Shown piece by piece: positions 43,225 through 51,418 of a stretch of 64,000 bases of DNA (its first letter is position 1; each line of letters begins with the position of its first letter). Source of the DNA: JAFAXD01 sp035472475 (GTDB taxonomy: Bacteria > Pseudomonadota > Alphaproteobacteria > Rhizobiales > Xanthobacteraceae); the NCBI GenBank assembly GCA_035472475.1, contig DATIPA010000122.1:1-64000 (forward strand), written 5' to 3'. A program made the translations under genes and the position numbers. Under the pieces are notes generated by a model. The model was not told where the DNA came from and made no database searches. It saw only the letters and a list, made by a program, of their open reading frames with translations.

Positions 43225-43824
43225 TTACCGGAATCCGCCCGGCTGTTGCGCCGGCGGCGGTCCGAAGCCGGATGGCGTCGGCATCGGCGGGGCCGCGGGT
43301 GCGGGTGGCGCCGAGGGCGCTGGCGCGGCCGGTGCCGCGGCGGCGGCCACCGGCTTCTTCGCCGGTTTGATGCTCGCGGCGGGCGGCTTCTTGCGCGCGG
43401 CTGGCGCGCCGCTTCCGGGCGTGGGCGTGAGCTCGGCGACGACCGGATCGGGATCGATCGTGGTCGCGGCGGCGGAGCCTTGTCCGGCATCCGCCGAGTC
43501 CCAGCTTTCCCGCGCGGTCGCAATGCGCACGGGGATCGTGCGCGGCTGATAGCCGGTGAGCGAGACGGTCACATTGTAGGTCCCGCTGCTCGCCGGTGCG
43601 GAGAGCGTGCAGGGCGTCTTGCAGGTCGGACCGTTGCCGATGCTGGCCTCGGCGCCGGCCGGGATCGATTCGACGCGCACCGGCGTGCCCGACGCATTGA
43701 ACCCGGGAATATTGAAGCTTGGCATGCTGAGGCTGGGCATATTGAAGCTCGGCATGCTGGGAATCCCAGTGCATGCCGATAGCGCGGCGCCACACACTGC
43801 CAAGGCGATCGCGCGGCTAATCAT
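43225..43824 (-). CDS. PEGA-domain lipoprotein with Pro/Ala-rich tail
   Basis: A 199-residue protein. The signal peptide ends in the lipobox ALSAC (Cys18). Next comes a short repeat, PSMPSFNMPSLSMPSFNIPGF (about 22-42), then a PEGA domain (TPVRVESIPAGAEASIGNGP, CKTPCTLSAP, YNVTVSLTGYQPRTIPV), and a long Ala/Pro/Lys tail from about 120. PEGA domains are found in surface-layer-type proteins. The tail could thread through the wall or bind peptidoglycan. It begins about 100 bp from tRNA-Val. Confidence 0.8.
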   Translation of the reverse strand: MISRAIALAVCGAALSACTGIPSMPSFNMPSLSMPSFNIPGFNASGTPVRVESIPAGAEASIGNGPTCKTPCTLSAPASSGTYNVTVSLTGYQPRTIPVRIATARESWDSADAGQGSAAATTIDPDPVVAELTPTPGSGAPAARKKPPAASIKPAKKPVAAAAAPAAPAPSAPPAPAAPPMPTPSGFGPPPAQQPGGFR

Positions 43825-43949
43825 ACGATCCTACCCGGCCTTACCCGGCCGTCTCACGCTTCGCTTACGATCTTGGCGACAATACGAAATCTTGGGTTGC
43901 TGGCGCAACCTGTTCGGACGGCCGGGCCGACTGCCATCGCGGGCGATGG

Positions 43950-44651
43950 TTAACCCGGGCCGCCCTGCGCCGGCGCCGCCTGGGCCCGGCGCGCGCGCAC
44001 GAGGCCTTCCACCGCCTCCGGCAGGGCCGCGAAACTCGCCACCACCGCGTCGGCGCCGAGCGCGGCCGCGGGCTGTTCGGAATAGCCGAACTCGACTGCG
44101 ATCACCGGAATCCCGGCGGCGCGGGCGGTGGCGACGTCCGTCGTCGAATCCCCGACCACCAGCGCCTGCCCAACGTCGCCGCCGGCGCGGGCAATCGTGC
44201 GCCGCAGGATGTCGGGGTCCGGCTTGAGTGTGCCAAATGTGTCCTGGCCGCAGATCGCCGCGAACCGGTGTGCGATGTTCAGCATCCGCAGGAGCTGGGC
44301 CGAGAGCTGCTCGAGCTTGTTGGTGCAGACCGCAAACCGGTGCCCTTGCCGCGAAAGCTCGTCGAGCGCCGCTTCAAGGCCCGGAAACGGCCGCGACCGG
44401 TCGGCCATGTGGGTTGCATAATAGGCGAGGAAATCCTTGTAGAGCCGCTCGAGCTCGTCAGGCTTGGGCGCAACACCGTCGCGGGCGAGTCCGCGCTGGA
44501 GCAGGCGCCGCGCGCCCGCGCCGATCATCGAACGCGCCTCCGCAAACGGTACCGGCGGGAGACCTTCGCGAGCCAGGATGACATTGAGCGTGTCCACGAG
44601 GTCGGGCGCCGTATCGATCAGCGTGCCGTCGAGATCGAAGACAATGAGCAT
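43950..44651 (-). CDS. gph: phosphoglycolate phosphatase (HAD family)
   Basis: A 233-residue HAD hydrolase that dephosphorylates 2-phosphoglycolate, a waste product of DNA repair and of Rubisco oxygenation. Asp6 and Asp8 in FDLDGT are the nucleophile and acid; CTNK and GDSTTDVATARAAGIPVIAV are motifs II and IV. It is divergent from rpiA by about 100 bp, an arrangement common in this group. Substrate assignment rests on family and position. Confidence 0.87.
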   Translation of the reverse strand: MLIVFDLDGTLIDTAPDLVDTLNVILAREGLPPVPFAEARSMIGAGARRLLQRGLARDGVAPKPDELERLYKDFLAYYATHMADRSRPFPGLEAALDELSRQGHRFAVCTNKLEQLSAQLLRMLNIAHRFAAICGQDTFGTLKPDPDILRRTIARAGGDVGQALVVGDSTTDVATARAAGIPVIAVEFGYSEQPAAALGADAVVASFAALPEAVEGLVRARRAQAAPAQGGPG

Positions 44652-44751
44652 GGTGGGGGATCGTTAACGGCGGGGCGAGTGCAAAGCAAGCGCGGCTGGA
44701 ATGTGCTAGTCCAGAGCCGGGGAATTGCGGAATGGAGGGGGGTGCCTCGCC

Positions 44752-45477
44752 GTGAACGTCAAAAACATCGAGAAGCTGAAGCGGGCCGCAGCAGCGCGGG
44801 CCCTGGAGATGGTCGAACCCGGCATGCGGCTGGGGCTCGGGACGGGGTCGACCGCTCACCACTTCGTCGAGCTTCTGGCCGAGCGGGTGCGAGCCGGGCT
44901 GGCGATTGTCGGGGTTCCGACCTCGGAGGCGACGCGGGCGCAGGCGGACGCCCATGGAATCCCACTCACCACGCTTGATGAAACGCCGGAACTCGACCTT
45001 ACAATTGACGGAGCCGACGAGATCGGCCCGCGGCTGAGCCTGATCAAGGGCGGCGGGGGCGCGCTGCTGCGCGAGAAGATCGTGGCCACGGCTTCCGCCC
45101 GGATGGTGGTCATTGCCGATAACTCCAAGCTGGTCGACGTCCTCGGACGCTTTCCCTTGCCCATCGAAGTGGTCGCGTTCGGATTCGCGGCGATCCGGCG
45201 CAAGATCGAGAAGGCGGCGGTCGAAGCCGGTTGTCCCGGCCCCGCCATGCTGCGCCGCACCCGCGAAGGCCATCCTTTTGTCACGGACAGCGGGCACCTG
45301 ATCGTCGACGCCGCGCTCGAGCGTATTCCCGATCCCGCGTCGCTCGCGGCCCGTCTGGCACTGATCCCCGGGGTTGTCGAACACGGATTGTTTGTCGGAA
45401 TCGCCCAGGCCGCCGTTGTGGCCGACCCCACCGGCGTACAGATTCTGGAACACTCACATCAAAGGAGCCCATCATGA
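44752..45477 (+). CDS. rpiA: ribose-5-phosphate isomerase A
   Basis: A 241-residue enzyme interconverting ribose 5-phosphate and ribulose 5-phosphate. GLGTGSTAHHFVE, TIDGADEIGPRLSLIKGGGGALLREKI and ARMVVIADNSK are the RpiA signatures, with the catalytic Asp and Glu in DGADE and the lysine in KGGGGA. I used GTG 44752, nine bases after a strong GGAGGGGGG; a TTG nine codons earlier is less likely. Its stop overlaps the next gene's ATG by four bases. Confidence 0.95.
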   Translation: MNVKNIEKLKRAAAARALEMVEPGMRLGLGTGSTAHHFVELLAERVRAGLAIVGVPTSEATRAQADAHGIPLTTLDETPELDLTIDGADEIGPRLSLIKGGGGALLREKIVATASARMVVIADNSKLVDVLGRFPLPIEVVAFGFAAIRRKIEKAAVEAGCPGPAMLRRTREGHPFVTDSGHLIVDAALERIPDPASLAARLALIPGVVEHGLFVGIAQAAVVADPTGVQILEHSHQRSPS

Positions 45478-45977
45478 CCGTCTCCGTCCTCGCACGCCTT
45501 TGGGTGGCGCTGCTGCTCGTGCTCAGCCTTGGTGTTGCGGCGCAGAGCGCGAACCCGCCGTCGCCGCAGTCGATCGCCCTCGCCAAGGAGCTGATCGTTC
45601 TCAAGGGCGGCCACCAGATGTTCGACCAGGTCGTCCCGGGCGTGATCGAGCAAGCCAAGGATGTGTTTCTGCCGACCAACCCGAACCTCAACAAGGAGCT
45701 GGTCGAGGTCACCGGCAAGCTGAAGCTGGAATACGCCAACAAGTCGGACGAGCTCTTCAACGAGGTCGCCAAGGTCTACGCGATGCACTTCACCGAACAG
45801 GAACTCAAGGAGATCGTCGCCTTCTACAAGACGCCGCTCGGCAAGAAGATGCTGGCCGAGGATCCGGTCGCGATCCAGGAGGGCCTGACGCGGGCGAAGG
45901 ACTGGGCGAACGACTTTTCCGGCCAGGTGCTCGGCAAAATGCGGGCCGAAATGAAGAAGAAGGGCCACGATCTGTGA
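45474..45977 (+). CDS. exported DUF2059 protein
   Basis: A 167-residue protein. A signal peptide (MTVSVLARLWVALLLVLSLGVAAQSA) is followed by an all-helical domain with ALAKELIVLKGGHQMFDQVV and the DUF2059 core LFNEVAKVYAMHFTEQELKEI, VAFYKTPLGKKML. AAAGGAG precedes the ATG. It overlaps rpiA and gor by four bases at each end, so it is translated with two cytosolic enzymes although its product is exported. Role unknown. Confidence 0.87.
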   Translation: MTVSVLARLWVALLLVLSLGVAAQSANPPSPQSIALAKELIVLKGGHQMFDQVVPGVIEQAKDVFLPTNPNLNKELVEVTGKLKLEYANKSDELFNEVAKVYAMHFTEQELKEIVAFYKTPLGKKMLAEDPVAIQEGLTRAKDWANDFSGQVLGKMRAEMKKKGHDL

Positions 45978-47359
45978 GCCAATCCGCCGGCGAGGTCGAC
46001 CTCTTCGTCATTGGCGCCGGGTCGGGCGGCGTGCGTGCCGCGCGGATCGCTGCCGGCCACGGCGCCCGCGTGACGATCGCCGAGGAGTACCGTGTCGGCG
46101 GCACCTGTGTCATTCGCGGCTGCGTTCCCAAGAAGCTCTTGGTCTATGCCTCGCGCTTTGCGCGCGAATTCGAAGACGCGGCCGGGTTCGGCTGGACGCT
46201 GCCGGCCCCGGCGTTCGACTGGCCGACGCTGATCGCCAACAAGGACCAGGAAATCGCGCGGCTCGAAGCGGCCTATACCGCAAACCTCGACAAGGCGGGG
46301 GTCAAGATCGTCAAGAGCCGCGCGGTGCTCGACGATCCGCACACGGTGCGGCTCGCGACCGGCGGGCGCGTGAAGGCTGCGCACATTTTGGTCGCGACCG
46401 GCGCCTCGCCGCAGCGTCCGGCGATCCCCGGTATTGAGCACGTCATTACGTCCAACGAGGCATTTCACCTGCCGTTTCTGCCGCGCCGCATCCTGGTGCA
46501 GGGGGGCGGCTATATCGCAATCGAGTTTGCCTGCATCTTTGCCGGGCTCGGCGCCGAGGTCACGCTGGTCTATCGCGGCGACAACATCCTGCGCGGTTTT
46601 GACGATGACGTGCGCAGCCACCTACGCGGTGAACTGGAAAAGAGCGGGATCACCGTCATCACCGGCCGCACGGTCGCGGCGGTCGAGCACTCCGGCCACG
46701 CCTATCCGGTACGGCTCTCGGACGGCCGCTGGATCGACGTCGACAAGGTAATGTTTGCGCTCGGGCGCGCGCCGAACGTTGCCGGTGTGGGACTCGAGGC
46801 CGCCGGTGTCTCCATCGCATCCAGCGGCGCGGTCGTGGTCGACGCCTATTCGCGCACGCGCGTGCCGCACATCTACGCCATCGGCGACGTCACCAACCGG
46901 ATTAACCTGACCCCGGTCGCGATCCGCGAGGGCCATGCGTTTGCGGACACGGTGTTCGGCGGCCGCCCGACCGCGGTCGATCATCGCAACGTGCCGACCG
47001 CGGTGTTTTCCGAGCCGGAGGTCGGGGTCGTCGGTCTCACGGAGGCGCAAGCGCGCGAGCAGTTCCCCCGCGTCGACATCTACAAGGCGACTTTTCGCCC
47101 GCTGAAGGCGACGCTGTCCGGGTCACACACGCGCGTTTTGATGAAGCTCGTCGTCGATGGGACGAGCGATCGCGTGCTCGGGTGCCACATCGTCGGCGAA
47201 GCCGCCGCCGAGATGATCCAGACGCTCGCGATCGCGGTGAAGATGGGCGCCACCAAGGAGGATTTCGACACCACGCTTGCCTTGCATCCGACCGCCGCCG
47301 AGGAGCTCGTCACCATGCGCACGCCGACCGCCCGCTACGGCCAGCAGGCCGCGGAGTAA
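45974..47359 (+). CDS. gor: glutathione-disulfide reductase
   Basis: A 461-residue FAD/NADPH flavoenzyme that reduces glutathione disulfide. The FAD motif GAGSGG is near residue 14, and the redox pair is Cys45-Cys50 (GGTCVIRGCVPKK). GGGYIAIEFA is the NADPH-binding region, and LHPTAAEE holds the catalytic His-Glu. The start is GTG, overlapping the DUF2059 stop codon (GTGA). It converges with an alpha/beta hydrolase gene five bases away. Confidence 0.94.
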   Translation: MSQSAGEVDLFVIGAGSGGVRAARIAAGHGARVTIAEEYRVGGTCVIRGCVPKKLLVYASRFAREFEDAAGFGWTLPAPAFDWPTLIANKDQEIARLEAAYTANLDKAGVKIVKSRAVLDDPHTVRLATGGRVKAAHILVATGASPQRPAIPGIEHVITSNEAFHLPFLPRRILVQGGGYIAIEFACIFAGLGAEVTLVYRGDNILRGFDDDVRSHLRGELEKSGITVITGRTVAAVEHSGHAYPVRLSDGRWIDVDKVMFALGRAPNVAGVGLEAAGVSIASSGAVVVDAYSRTRVPHIYAIGDVTNRINLTPVAIREGHAFADTVFGGRPTAVDHRNVPTAVFSEPEVGVVGLTEAQAREQFPRVDIYKATFRPLKATLSGSHTRVLMKLVVDGTSDRVLGCHIVGEAAAEMIQTLAIAVKMGATKEDFDTTLALHPTAAEELVTMRTPTARYGQQAAE

Positions 47360-47363
47360 TCTC

Positions 47364-48218
47364 TCACTCACCGCCGAGCCAATCGGCAGCCTCGCGCCAA
47401 AGCGTGTCGCGGTGGGCCGGACGGAAGAAGCCGAAATGTCCGATCGGACCTTGCCCGAGCGCACGCGGGTCGACCTGCTTGCGCTCCGGCCGCGTGCCGG
47501 TAAAGCCGGTCAGCAGAAGATCGATCGCCGGCGGCGTCGCCCAGGGATCGTCGTCCATTCCAATCGCGCGCAATGCTCCGCGATAGCGCGGAAAATTCGC
47601 AAGTTCGGCAAGCGTCGGATCGTCAAAGAAGTAGCGCTTGCTCATGACCCATCCGGCCCATTCCAGAAACACGTCCTTGGGCAGGTCTTCGCCAATACCC
47701 GTCCACCCGGGGGTGTAGCCGAATGCGCGCGTGACCAGGCGTCCGACATTCATCATGGCGTATACGCGATAGTTTTCGGGCGGCAGAAACAGCCGCCAAT
47801 AGCCGGCTTGGGCCGCGATCAGCAGTGCACGCGAGATTGCGGTGTTGTTTTCCAGAAGTCCGACCGCGTGCCCGCCGACCGAATGTCCGACCGCGCATAG
47901 CGGAACTCCCGGCCAATGCTCGCGCACGTGATCGAGCGCCGCGCTGGCATCGAGCGATACCCAGTCCCGCATGCGCGCTGAAAAGCCGACGAGCTTTTTC
48001 GGCCGCGAGTCGGCAACGCCGCGGTAGTCGTAAGTCAGCACCGCAAAATCGCGCTGCGCCAAGTAGGTGGCAAAGCCCCGGTAGATCCGGCGCGGCACCG
48101 CAGTTGCCGAGTTGAGCACGATCGCCGCTCGCAACCGGCGGCTCGGTACGTAGGCCGTGGCGGCCAGCTCAAAGCCGTCGCGTGCCGCAAAGCTCGTATC
48201 GGTGATCGTTTCCGGCAT
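47364..48218 (-). CDS. alpha/beta hydrolase
   Basis: A 284-residue cytosolic alpha/beta-hydrolase. The nucleophile is Ser113 in GHSVGG, and LTYDYRGVADSRP is the strand preceding the cap. It resembles a family of exosortase-unrelated serine hydrolases with unknown substrates (esterase or thioesterase). The C-terminal histidine is probably in GPIGHFGFF. It converges with gor. Confidence 0.82.
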   Translation of the reverse strand: MPETITDTSFAARDGFELAATAYVPSRRLRAAIVLNSATAVPRRIYRGFATYLAQRDFAVLTYDYRGVADSRPKKLVGFSARMRDWVSLDASAALDHVREHWPGVPLCAVGHSVGGHAVGLLENNTAISRALLIAAQAGYWRLFLPPENYRVYAMMNVGRLVTRAFGYTPGWTGIGEDLPKDVFLEWAGWVMSKRYFFDDPTLAELANFPRYRGALRAIGMDDDPWATPPAIDLLLTGFTGTRPERKQVDPRALGQGPIGHFGFFRPAHRDTLWREAADWLGGE

Positions 48219-48347
48219 GTTGCCGCCCTTACCCTAACCCGCAAAACCGGCCGATGACGGGTAGGCAGCCCGCCCGCGGATTTCGCTGACGCTCCGTCCC
48301 GGCTACTGTATAAGGCGCCCGCCGGCCCACTCCTAAGGCTGCCGGCA

Positions 48348-48425
48348 CTAGTGCCCGGTTTCCAAAGTTCGTGATACATGGCGGGCATGCTCTGACACGA
48401 ACTTCGAAAACGGAACGGGCACTAG
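48348..48425. repeat. CTAG-bounded palindrome, type I, copy 1
   Basis: It starts CTAGTGCCCG and ends CGGGCACTAG, with inner arms AAGTTCGTG/CACGAACTT. The 78-bp element can fold into one long hairpin. Two relatives lie at 58.5 and 58.6 kb with the same ends and an inner GAAGTTCG/CGAACTTC pair. Confidence 0.75.
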
Positions 48426-48440
48426 CAAGCATTTGATAGC

Positions 48441-48485
48441 GCATGATCCGGCGAAGTGGCCGCCGGTTCGCCGAAAAGATCATGC
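48441..48485. repeat. imperfect palindrome GCATGATC...GATCATGC
   Basis: Arms GCATGATCCGGCGAA and TTCGCCG-AAAA-GATCATGC enclose an 11-base loop. This resembles a repeat I recall as common between genes in Bradyrhizobium relatives. Only one copy lies in this window. Confidence 0.6.
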
Positions 48486-48501
48486 GTCCCTTATAGTTAG
48501 C

Positions 48502-48545
48502 GCGCGACGTGACGCAAAACCGGTGACCACTTTTGCTGGTCGCGC
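48502..48545. repeat. nested palindrome GCGCGAC...GTCGCGC
   Basis: Outer arms GCGCGAC/GTCGCGC and inner arms GCAAAA/TTTTGC (48514-48519 with 48531-48536) make a two-step hairpin. It lies directly between two other palindromes. Confidence 0.5.
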
Positions 48546-48547
48546 GC

Positions 48548-48622
48548 GTGCCGCTTCTCGATTTGAAGTTCCTGGACGAGATAGCGGCAGGAGGTGCAGG
48601 AACTTCAAATCGGCGGCACTAG
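48548..48622. repeat. CTAG-bounded palindrome, type II, copy 1
   Basis: Arms GTGCCG...CGATTTGAAGTTCCTG and CAGGAACTTCAAATCG...CGGCACTAG form a long stem. It ends 13 bases before the aroG ATG, so the hairpin would sit in or overlap the aroG leader. Its right arm is shared over 22 bases with the element at 58.0 kb. Confidence 0.72.
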
Positions 48623-48634
48623 GAGTATCGCGCC

Positions 48635-50020
48635 ATGCAGCGCTGGACGCCCGACAGTTGGCGTAGCAAGCCGATCATGCAGGTGCCGGACTATCCGGAT
48701 CCCCAGGCTCTCGGCGACGTCGAAAAGCAGCTCGCGACCTTTCCGCCGCTGGTTTTTGCGGGCGAGGCGCGCGCCCTGAAGAAGGCCCTGGCGCGCGTCG
48801 TGGCAGGCGAGGCTTTCCTGCTGCAGGGCGGCGATTGCGCCGAAAGCTTCGCCGAGCACGGCGCCAACAACATTCGCGACTTCTTCCGCGTCTTTCTACA
48901 GATGGCGGTGGTGATGACGTTCGCCGCCGCCTCGCCGGTGGTGAAGGTCGGGCGCATCGCCGGCCAGTTCGCCAAGCCGCGTTCGGCGCCGACCGAAAAA
49001 CGCCATGGAGTGGAGCTGCCCAGCTACCGCGGCGACATCATCAACGACATCGCGTTCACGCCGCTGGCGCGCACGCCTGATCCGCGTCGCCAGGTCGAGG
49101 CCTATCGCCAGTCGGCCGCCACCCTCAACCTGCTGCGTGCGTTCGCGCACGGCGGCTACGCCAACCTCAAGAGCGTGCACAACTGGATGCTGGGCTTCGT
49201 CAAGGATAGCCCGCAGTTCCGCCGCTATGAGGAACTAGGCGACCGCATCTCCCAGGCGCTCGGCTTCATGGAGGCCTGCGGCCTCAATCTCGAAAGCCAT
49301 CCAGAGCTGCGCTCGACCGATTTCTACACCAGCCACGAAGCGTTGCTGCTCGGCTTCGAGCAGGCGCTCACGCGCGAGGACTCGACCGAACCCGGCAACT
49401 GGTACGCCACCTCCGGCCACATGGTCTGGATCGGCGATCGTACCCGCCAGCACGATCACGCGCATGTGGAGTTCTGCCGTGGCATCAAGAATCCACTCGG
49501 GCTCAAATGCGGACCGTCACTCAAGAGCGACGATCTCATTCGCCTTATCGACATTCTCAATCCGGAGAACGAACCCGGACGCCTGACGCTGATCTGCCGG
49601 GTTGGTGCCGAGAAGGCGGCCGAGTTTCTCCCACAGCTGATCCGGGCGGTTAAACGTGAAGGCAAGGCGGTAGTTTGGTCGTGCGATCCGATGCACGGCA
49701 ATACCATCACGGCCGCGAGCGGCTACAAAACGCGGCCGTTCGACAAGATCCTGCAGGAGGTGAAGGCGTTTTTCGCCGCGCATGCCGCGGAAGGGACCTA
49801 CGCGGGCGGTGTCCATCTGGAGATGACCGGGCAAAACGTCACCGAATGTACCGGCGGTGCGCGCGCGATCTCCGACCAGGATCTCAACGACCGCTACCAC
49901 ACCGTCTGCGATCCGCGGCTTAACGCCGAGCAGTCGATCGACCTCGCGTTCCTGCTCTCTGATCTGCTCAAGAAGGAGCGCGCGGCGGTTCGGCCGCTGG
50001 CCGCGGTTGCCGGACTCTAA
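48635..50020 (+). CDS. aroG: type II 3-deoxy-7-phosphoheptulonate (DAHP) synthase
   Basis: A 461-residue class II (plant-like) DAHP synthase, the entry enzyme of the shikimate pathway, joining phosphoenolpyruvate and erythrose 4-phosphate. LLQGGDCAESFAEH holds the metal-binding cysteine, and KVGRIAGQFAKPRSAPTE, YRGDIIN, WIGDRTRQHDHAHVEF and KCGPSLK follow as in the family. The type II enzyme is the common form in alphaproteobacteria. The start is close to a palindromic repeat, leaving only about a dozen bases for a ribosome-binding site; AGGAG lies at 48621-48625. Confidence 0.95.
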   Translation: MQRWTPDSWRSKPIMQVPDYPDPQALGDVEKQLATFPPLVFAGEARALKKALARVVAGEAFLLQGGDCAESFAEHGANNIRDFFRVFLQMAVVMTFAAASPVVKVGRIAGQFAKPRSAPTEKRHGVELPSYRGDIINDIAFTPLARTPDPRRQVEAYRQSAATLNLLRAFAHGGYANLKSVHNWMLGFVKDSPQFRRYEELGDRISQALGFMEACGLNLESHPELRSTDFYTSHEALLLGFEQALTREDSTEPGNWYATSGHMVWIGDRTRQHDHAHVEFCRGIKNPLGLKCGPSLKSDDLIRLIDILNPENEPGRLTLICRVGAEKAAEFLPQLIRAVKREGKAVVWSCDPMHGNTITAASGYKTRPFDKILQEVKAFFAAHAAEGTYAGGVHLEMTGQNVTECTGGARAISDQDLNDRYHTVCDPRLNAEQSIDLAFLLSDLLKKERAAVRPLAAVAGL

Positions 50021-50130
50021 CCTAGTCCGCCGCCGCGGCGGGAACGTTCCCTGACGCTTTGGTGTTGTAGTCACCGGCGGCGCGCAAAACGCGCGCCGGC
50101 GGGTCGATAAACACGTCACGGGAGGAAAAG

Positions 50131-51279
50131 ATGCTTCGCCAAGCGTCACTGGCGCTGATCGCCTTGTCGTTGCTCTCGCCCGCCGTCCGGGCCGAGATCG
50201 CAGTGTCAGCCCAGGACGGCAAGCAGGTCCTGGTCGACGGCGTGCCGACGGTGCCGGACAATCCGCCTCCCGACTACGTCGCAATCCTCGACCTCGGGTC
50301 CACCCCGCCCAAGCTGGTGGCCGAAGTGCCGGCGCCGACGAGCGTGGTCGGCCCCCCGCAGAGTGTCGCGGTCGCGCCGGATGAGCGCCTGGCGCTGGTG
50401 ACCTCCGCCAACATGATCGATCCAGCCGATCCCAAGAAGATCGCGCTGAACGACAAGCTCACCGTCATCGACCTGCAGGCAAGCCCGCCGCAGGCGACCG
50501 CCACGCTGACGGCCGGCAAGGGCGCCGCCGGCGTGTCGATCAACCGCGCCGGAACGCTTGCGCTGGTCGCCAACCGCGCCGAAGGGACGGTGTCGGTGTT
50601 CACGGTCGACGGCAAGACGCTCACGCCGGCCGGCAAGATCGACCTCGGGAACGACAAGTCGGGTCCCAGTCACGTGGTGTTTGCGCCAGACGGCAGGACC
50701 GCGCTGGTATCGCGCGACGGCGACAGCAAGATCTCGGTGCTGTCGATCGACGGCAGTAAGGTTACCTACGCCAAGCGCGACCTCTCTGCCGGCATTCGTC
50801 CCTACAGCATCGAGATGAGCCCGAGTGGCGATATCGCGGTCGTCGGCAACGTCGGGACCGGCAGCGGCGACGCCGATACGGTGAGCGTCATCGACATGAA
50901 GGCATCGCCCATCCGCGTGGTCGAGACGGTAACGGCTGGGCAAACCCCGGAAGGCGTGCGCATTTCGCCGGACGGGAAGTATCTCGCCGTCACCGTGGCG
51001 AACGGCTCCAACAAGCCCAAGTCCTCGCCGTTCTTCAACGACAACGGGCTGGTGAAGATCTTCGCCATCAACGGCACCAAGCTCACGCCGGTGACCGAGG
51101 CAAAGATTGGCCATTGGTGCCAGGGCGCGGTCTGGAACAAGACCGCGACCATGCTCATGGTCCAATGTATGGTCGAGCACGAGCTGCAAATGTTCCGCTT
51201 CGACGGAAAGACTCTGACGTCGGGCACCCCGATCAAGCTGAAGGCGGGGCCCGCGGGTATCCGCACGGCGGAGTGGTGA
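50131..51279 (+). CDS. exported seven-bladed beta-propeller (YncE/lactonase-like)
   Basis: A 382-residue periplasmic protein. The signal peptide is MLRQASLALIALSLLSPAVRA. Repeating strands with VAVAPDERLALVTSANMID, VSINRAGTLALVANRAEGTVSVF, HVVFAPDGRTALVSRDGDSKISVL and VRISPDGKYLAVTVANGSN mark YVTN-type beta-propeller blades. Such proteins include 6-phosphogluconolactonase-like and YncE-like members. The periplasmic location argues against a role in central metabolism. GGGAGG lies seven bases before the ATG. Confidence 0.82.
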   Translation: MLRQASLALIALSLLSPAVRAEIAVSAQDGKQVLVDGVPTVPDNPPPDYVAILDLGSTPPKLVAEVPAPTSVVGPPQSVAVAPDERLALVTSANMIDPADPKKIALNDKLTVIDLQASPPQATATLTAGKGAAGVSINRAGTLALVANRAEGTVSVFTVDGKTLTPAGKIDLGNDKSGPSHVVFAPDGRTALVSRDGDSKISVLSIDGSKVTYAKRDLSAGIRPYSIEMSPSGDIAVVGNVGTGSGDADTVSVIDMKASPIRVVETVTAGQTPEGVRISPDGKYLAVTVANGSNKPKSSPFFNDNGLVKIFAINGTKLTPVTEAKIGHWCQGAVWNKTATMLMVQCMVEHELQMFRFDGKTLTSGTPIKLKAGPAGIRTAEW

Positions 51280-51418
51280 CCGGGCAATCTTGACGAGTGG
51301 TGCGCGGCGGGCGCGCTGGTTTAGGCGCGAGCCCTGCGCAAGGCGCATGGCTCTAGCCCTGCGCCCGGAGCGCGAAATCCGATTTCCCTGTCTGGGGTTT
51401 TGGCTTTAGACGTTGCGC

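Noticed and set aside
42980..43795. A 271-codon minus-strand frame covering tRNA-Val and the PEGA lipoprotein gene
   Set aside because: It reads through a complete tRNA cloverleaf and an out-of-frame lipoprotein gene with a clear lipobox. Its composition is that of a shadow frame.
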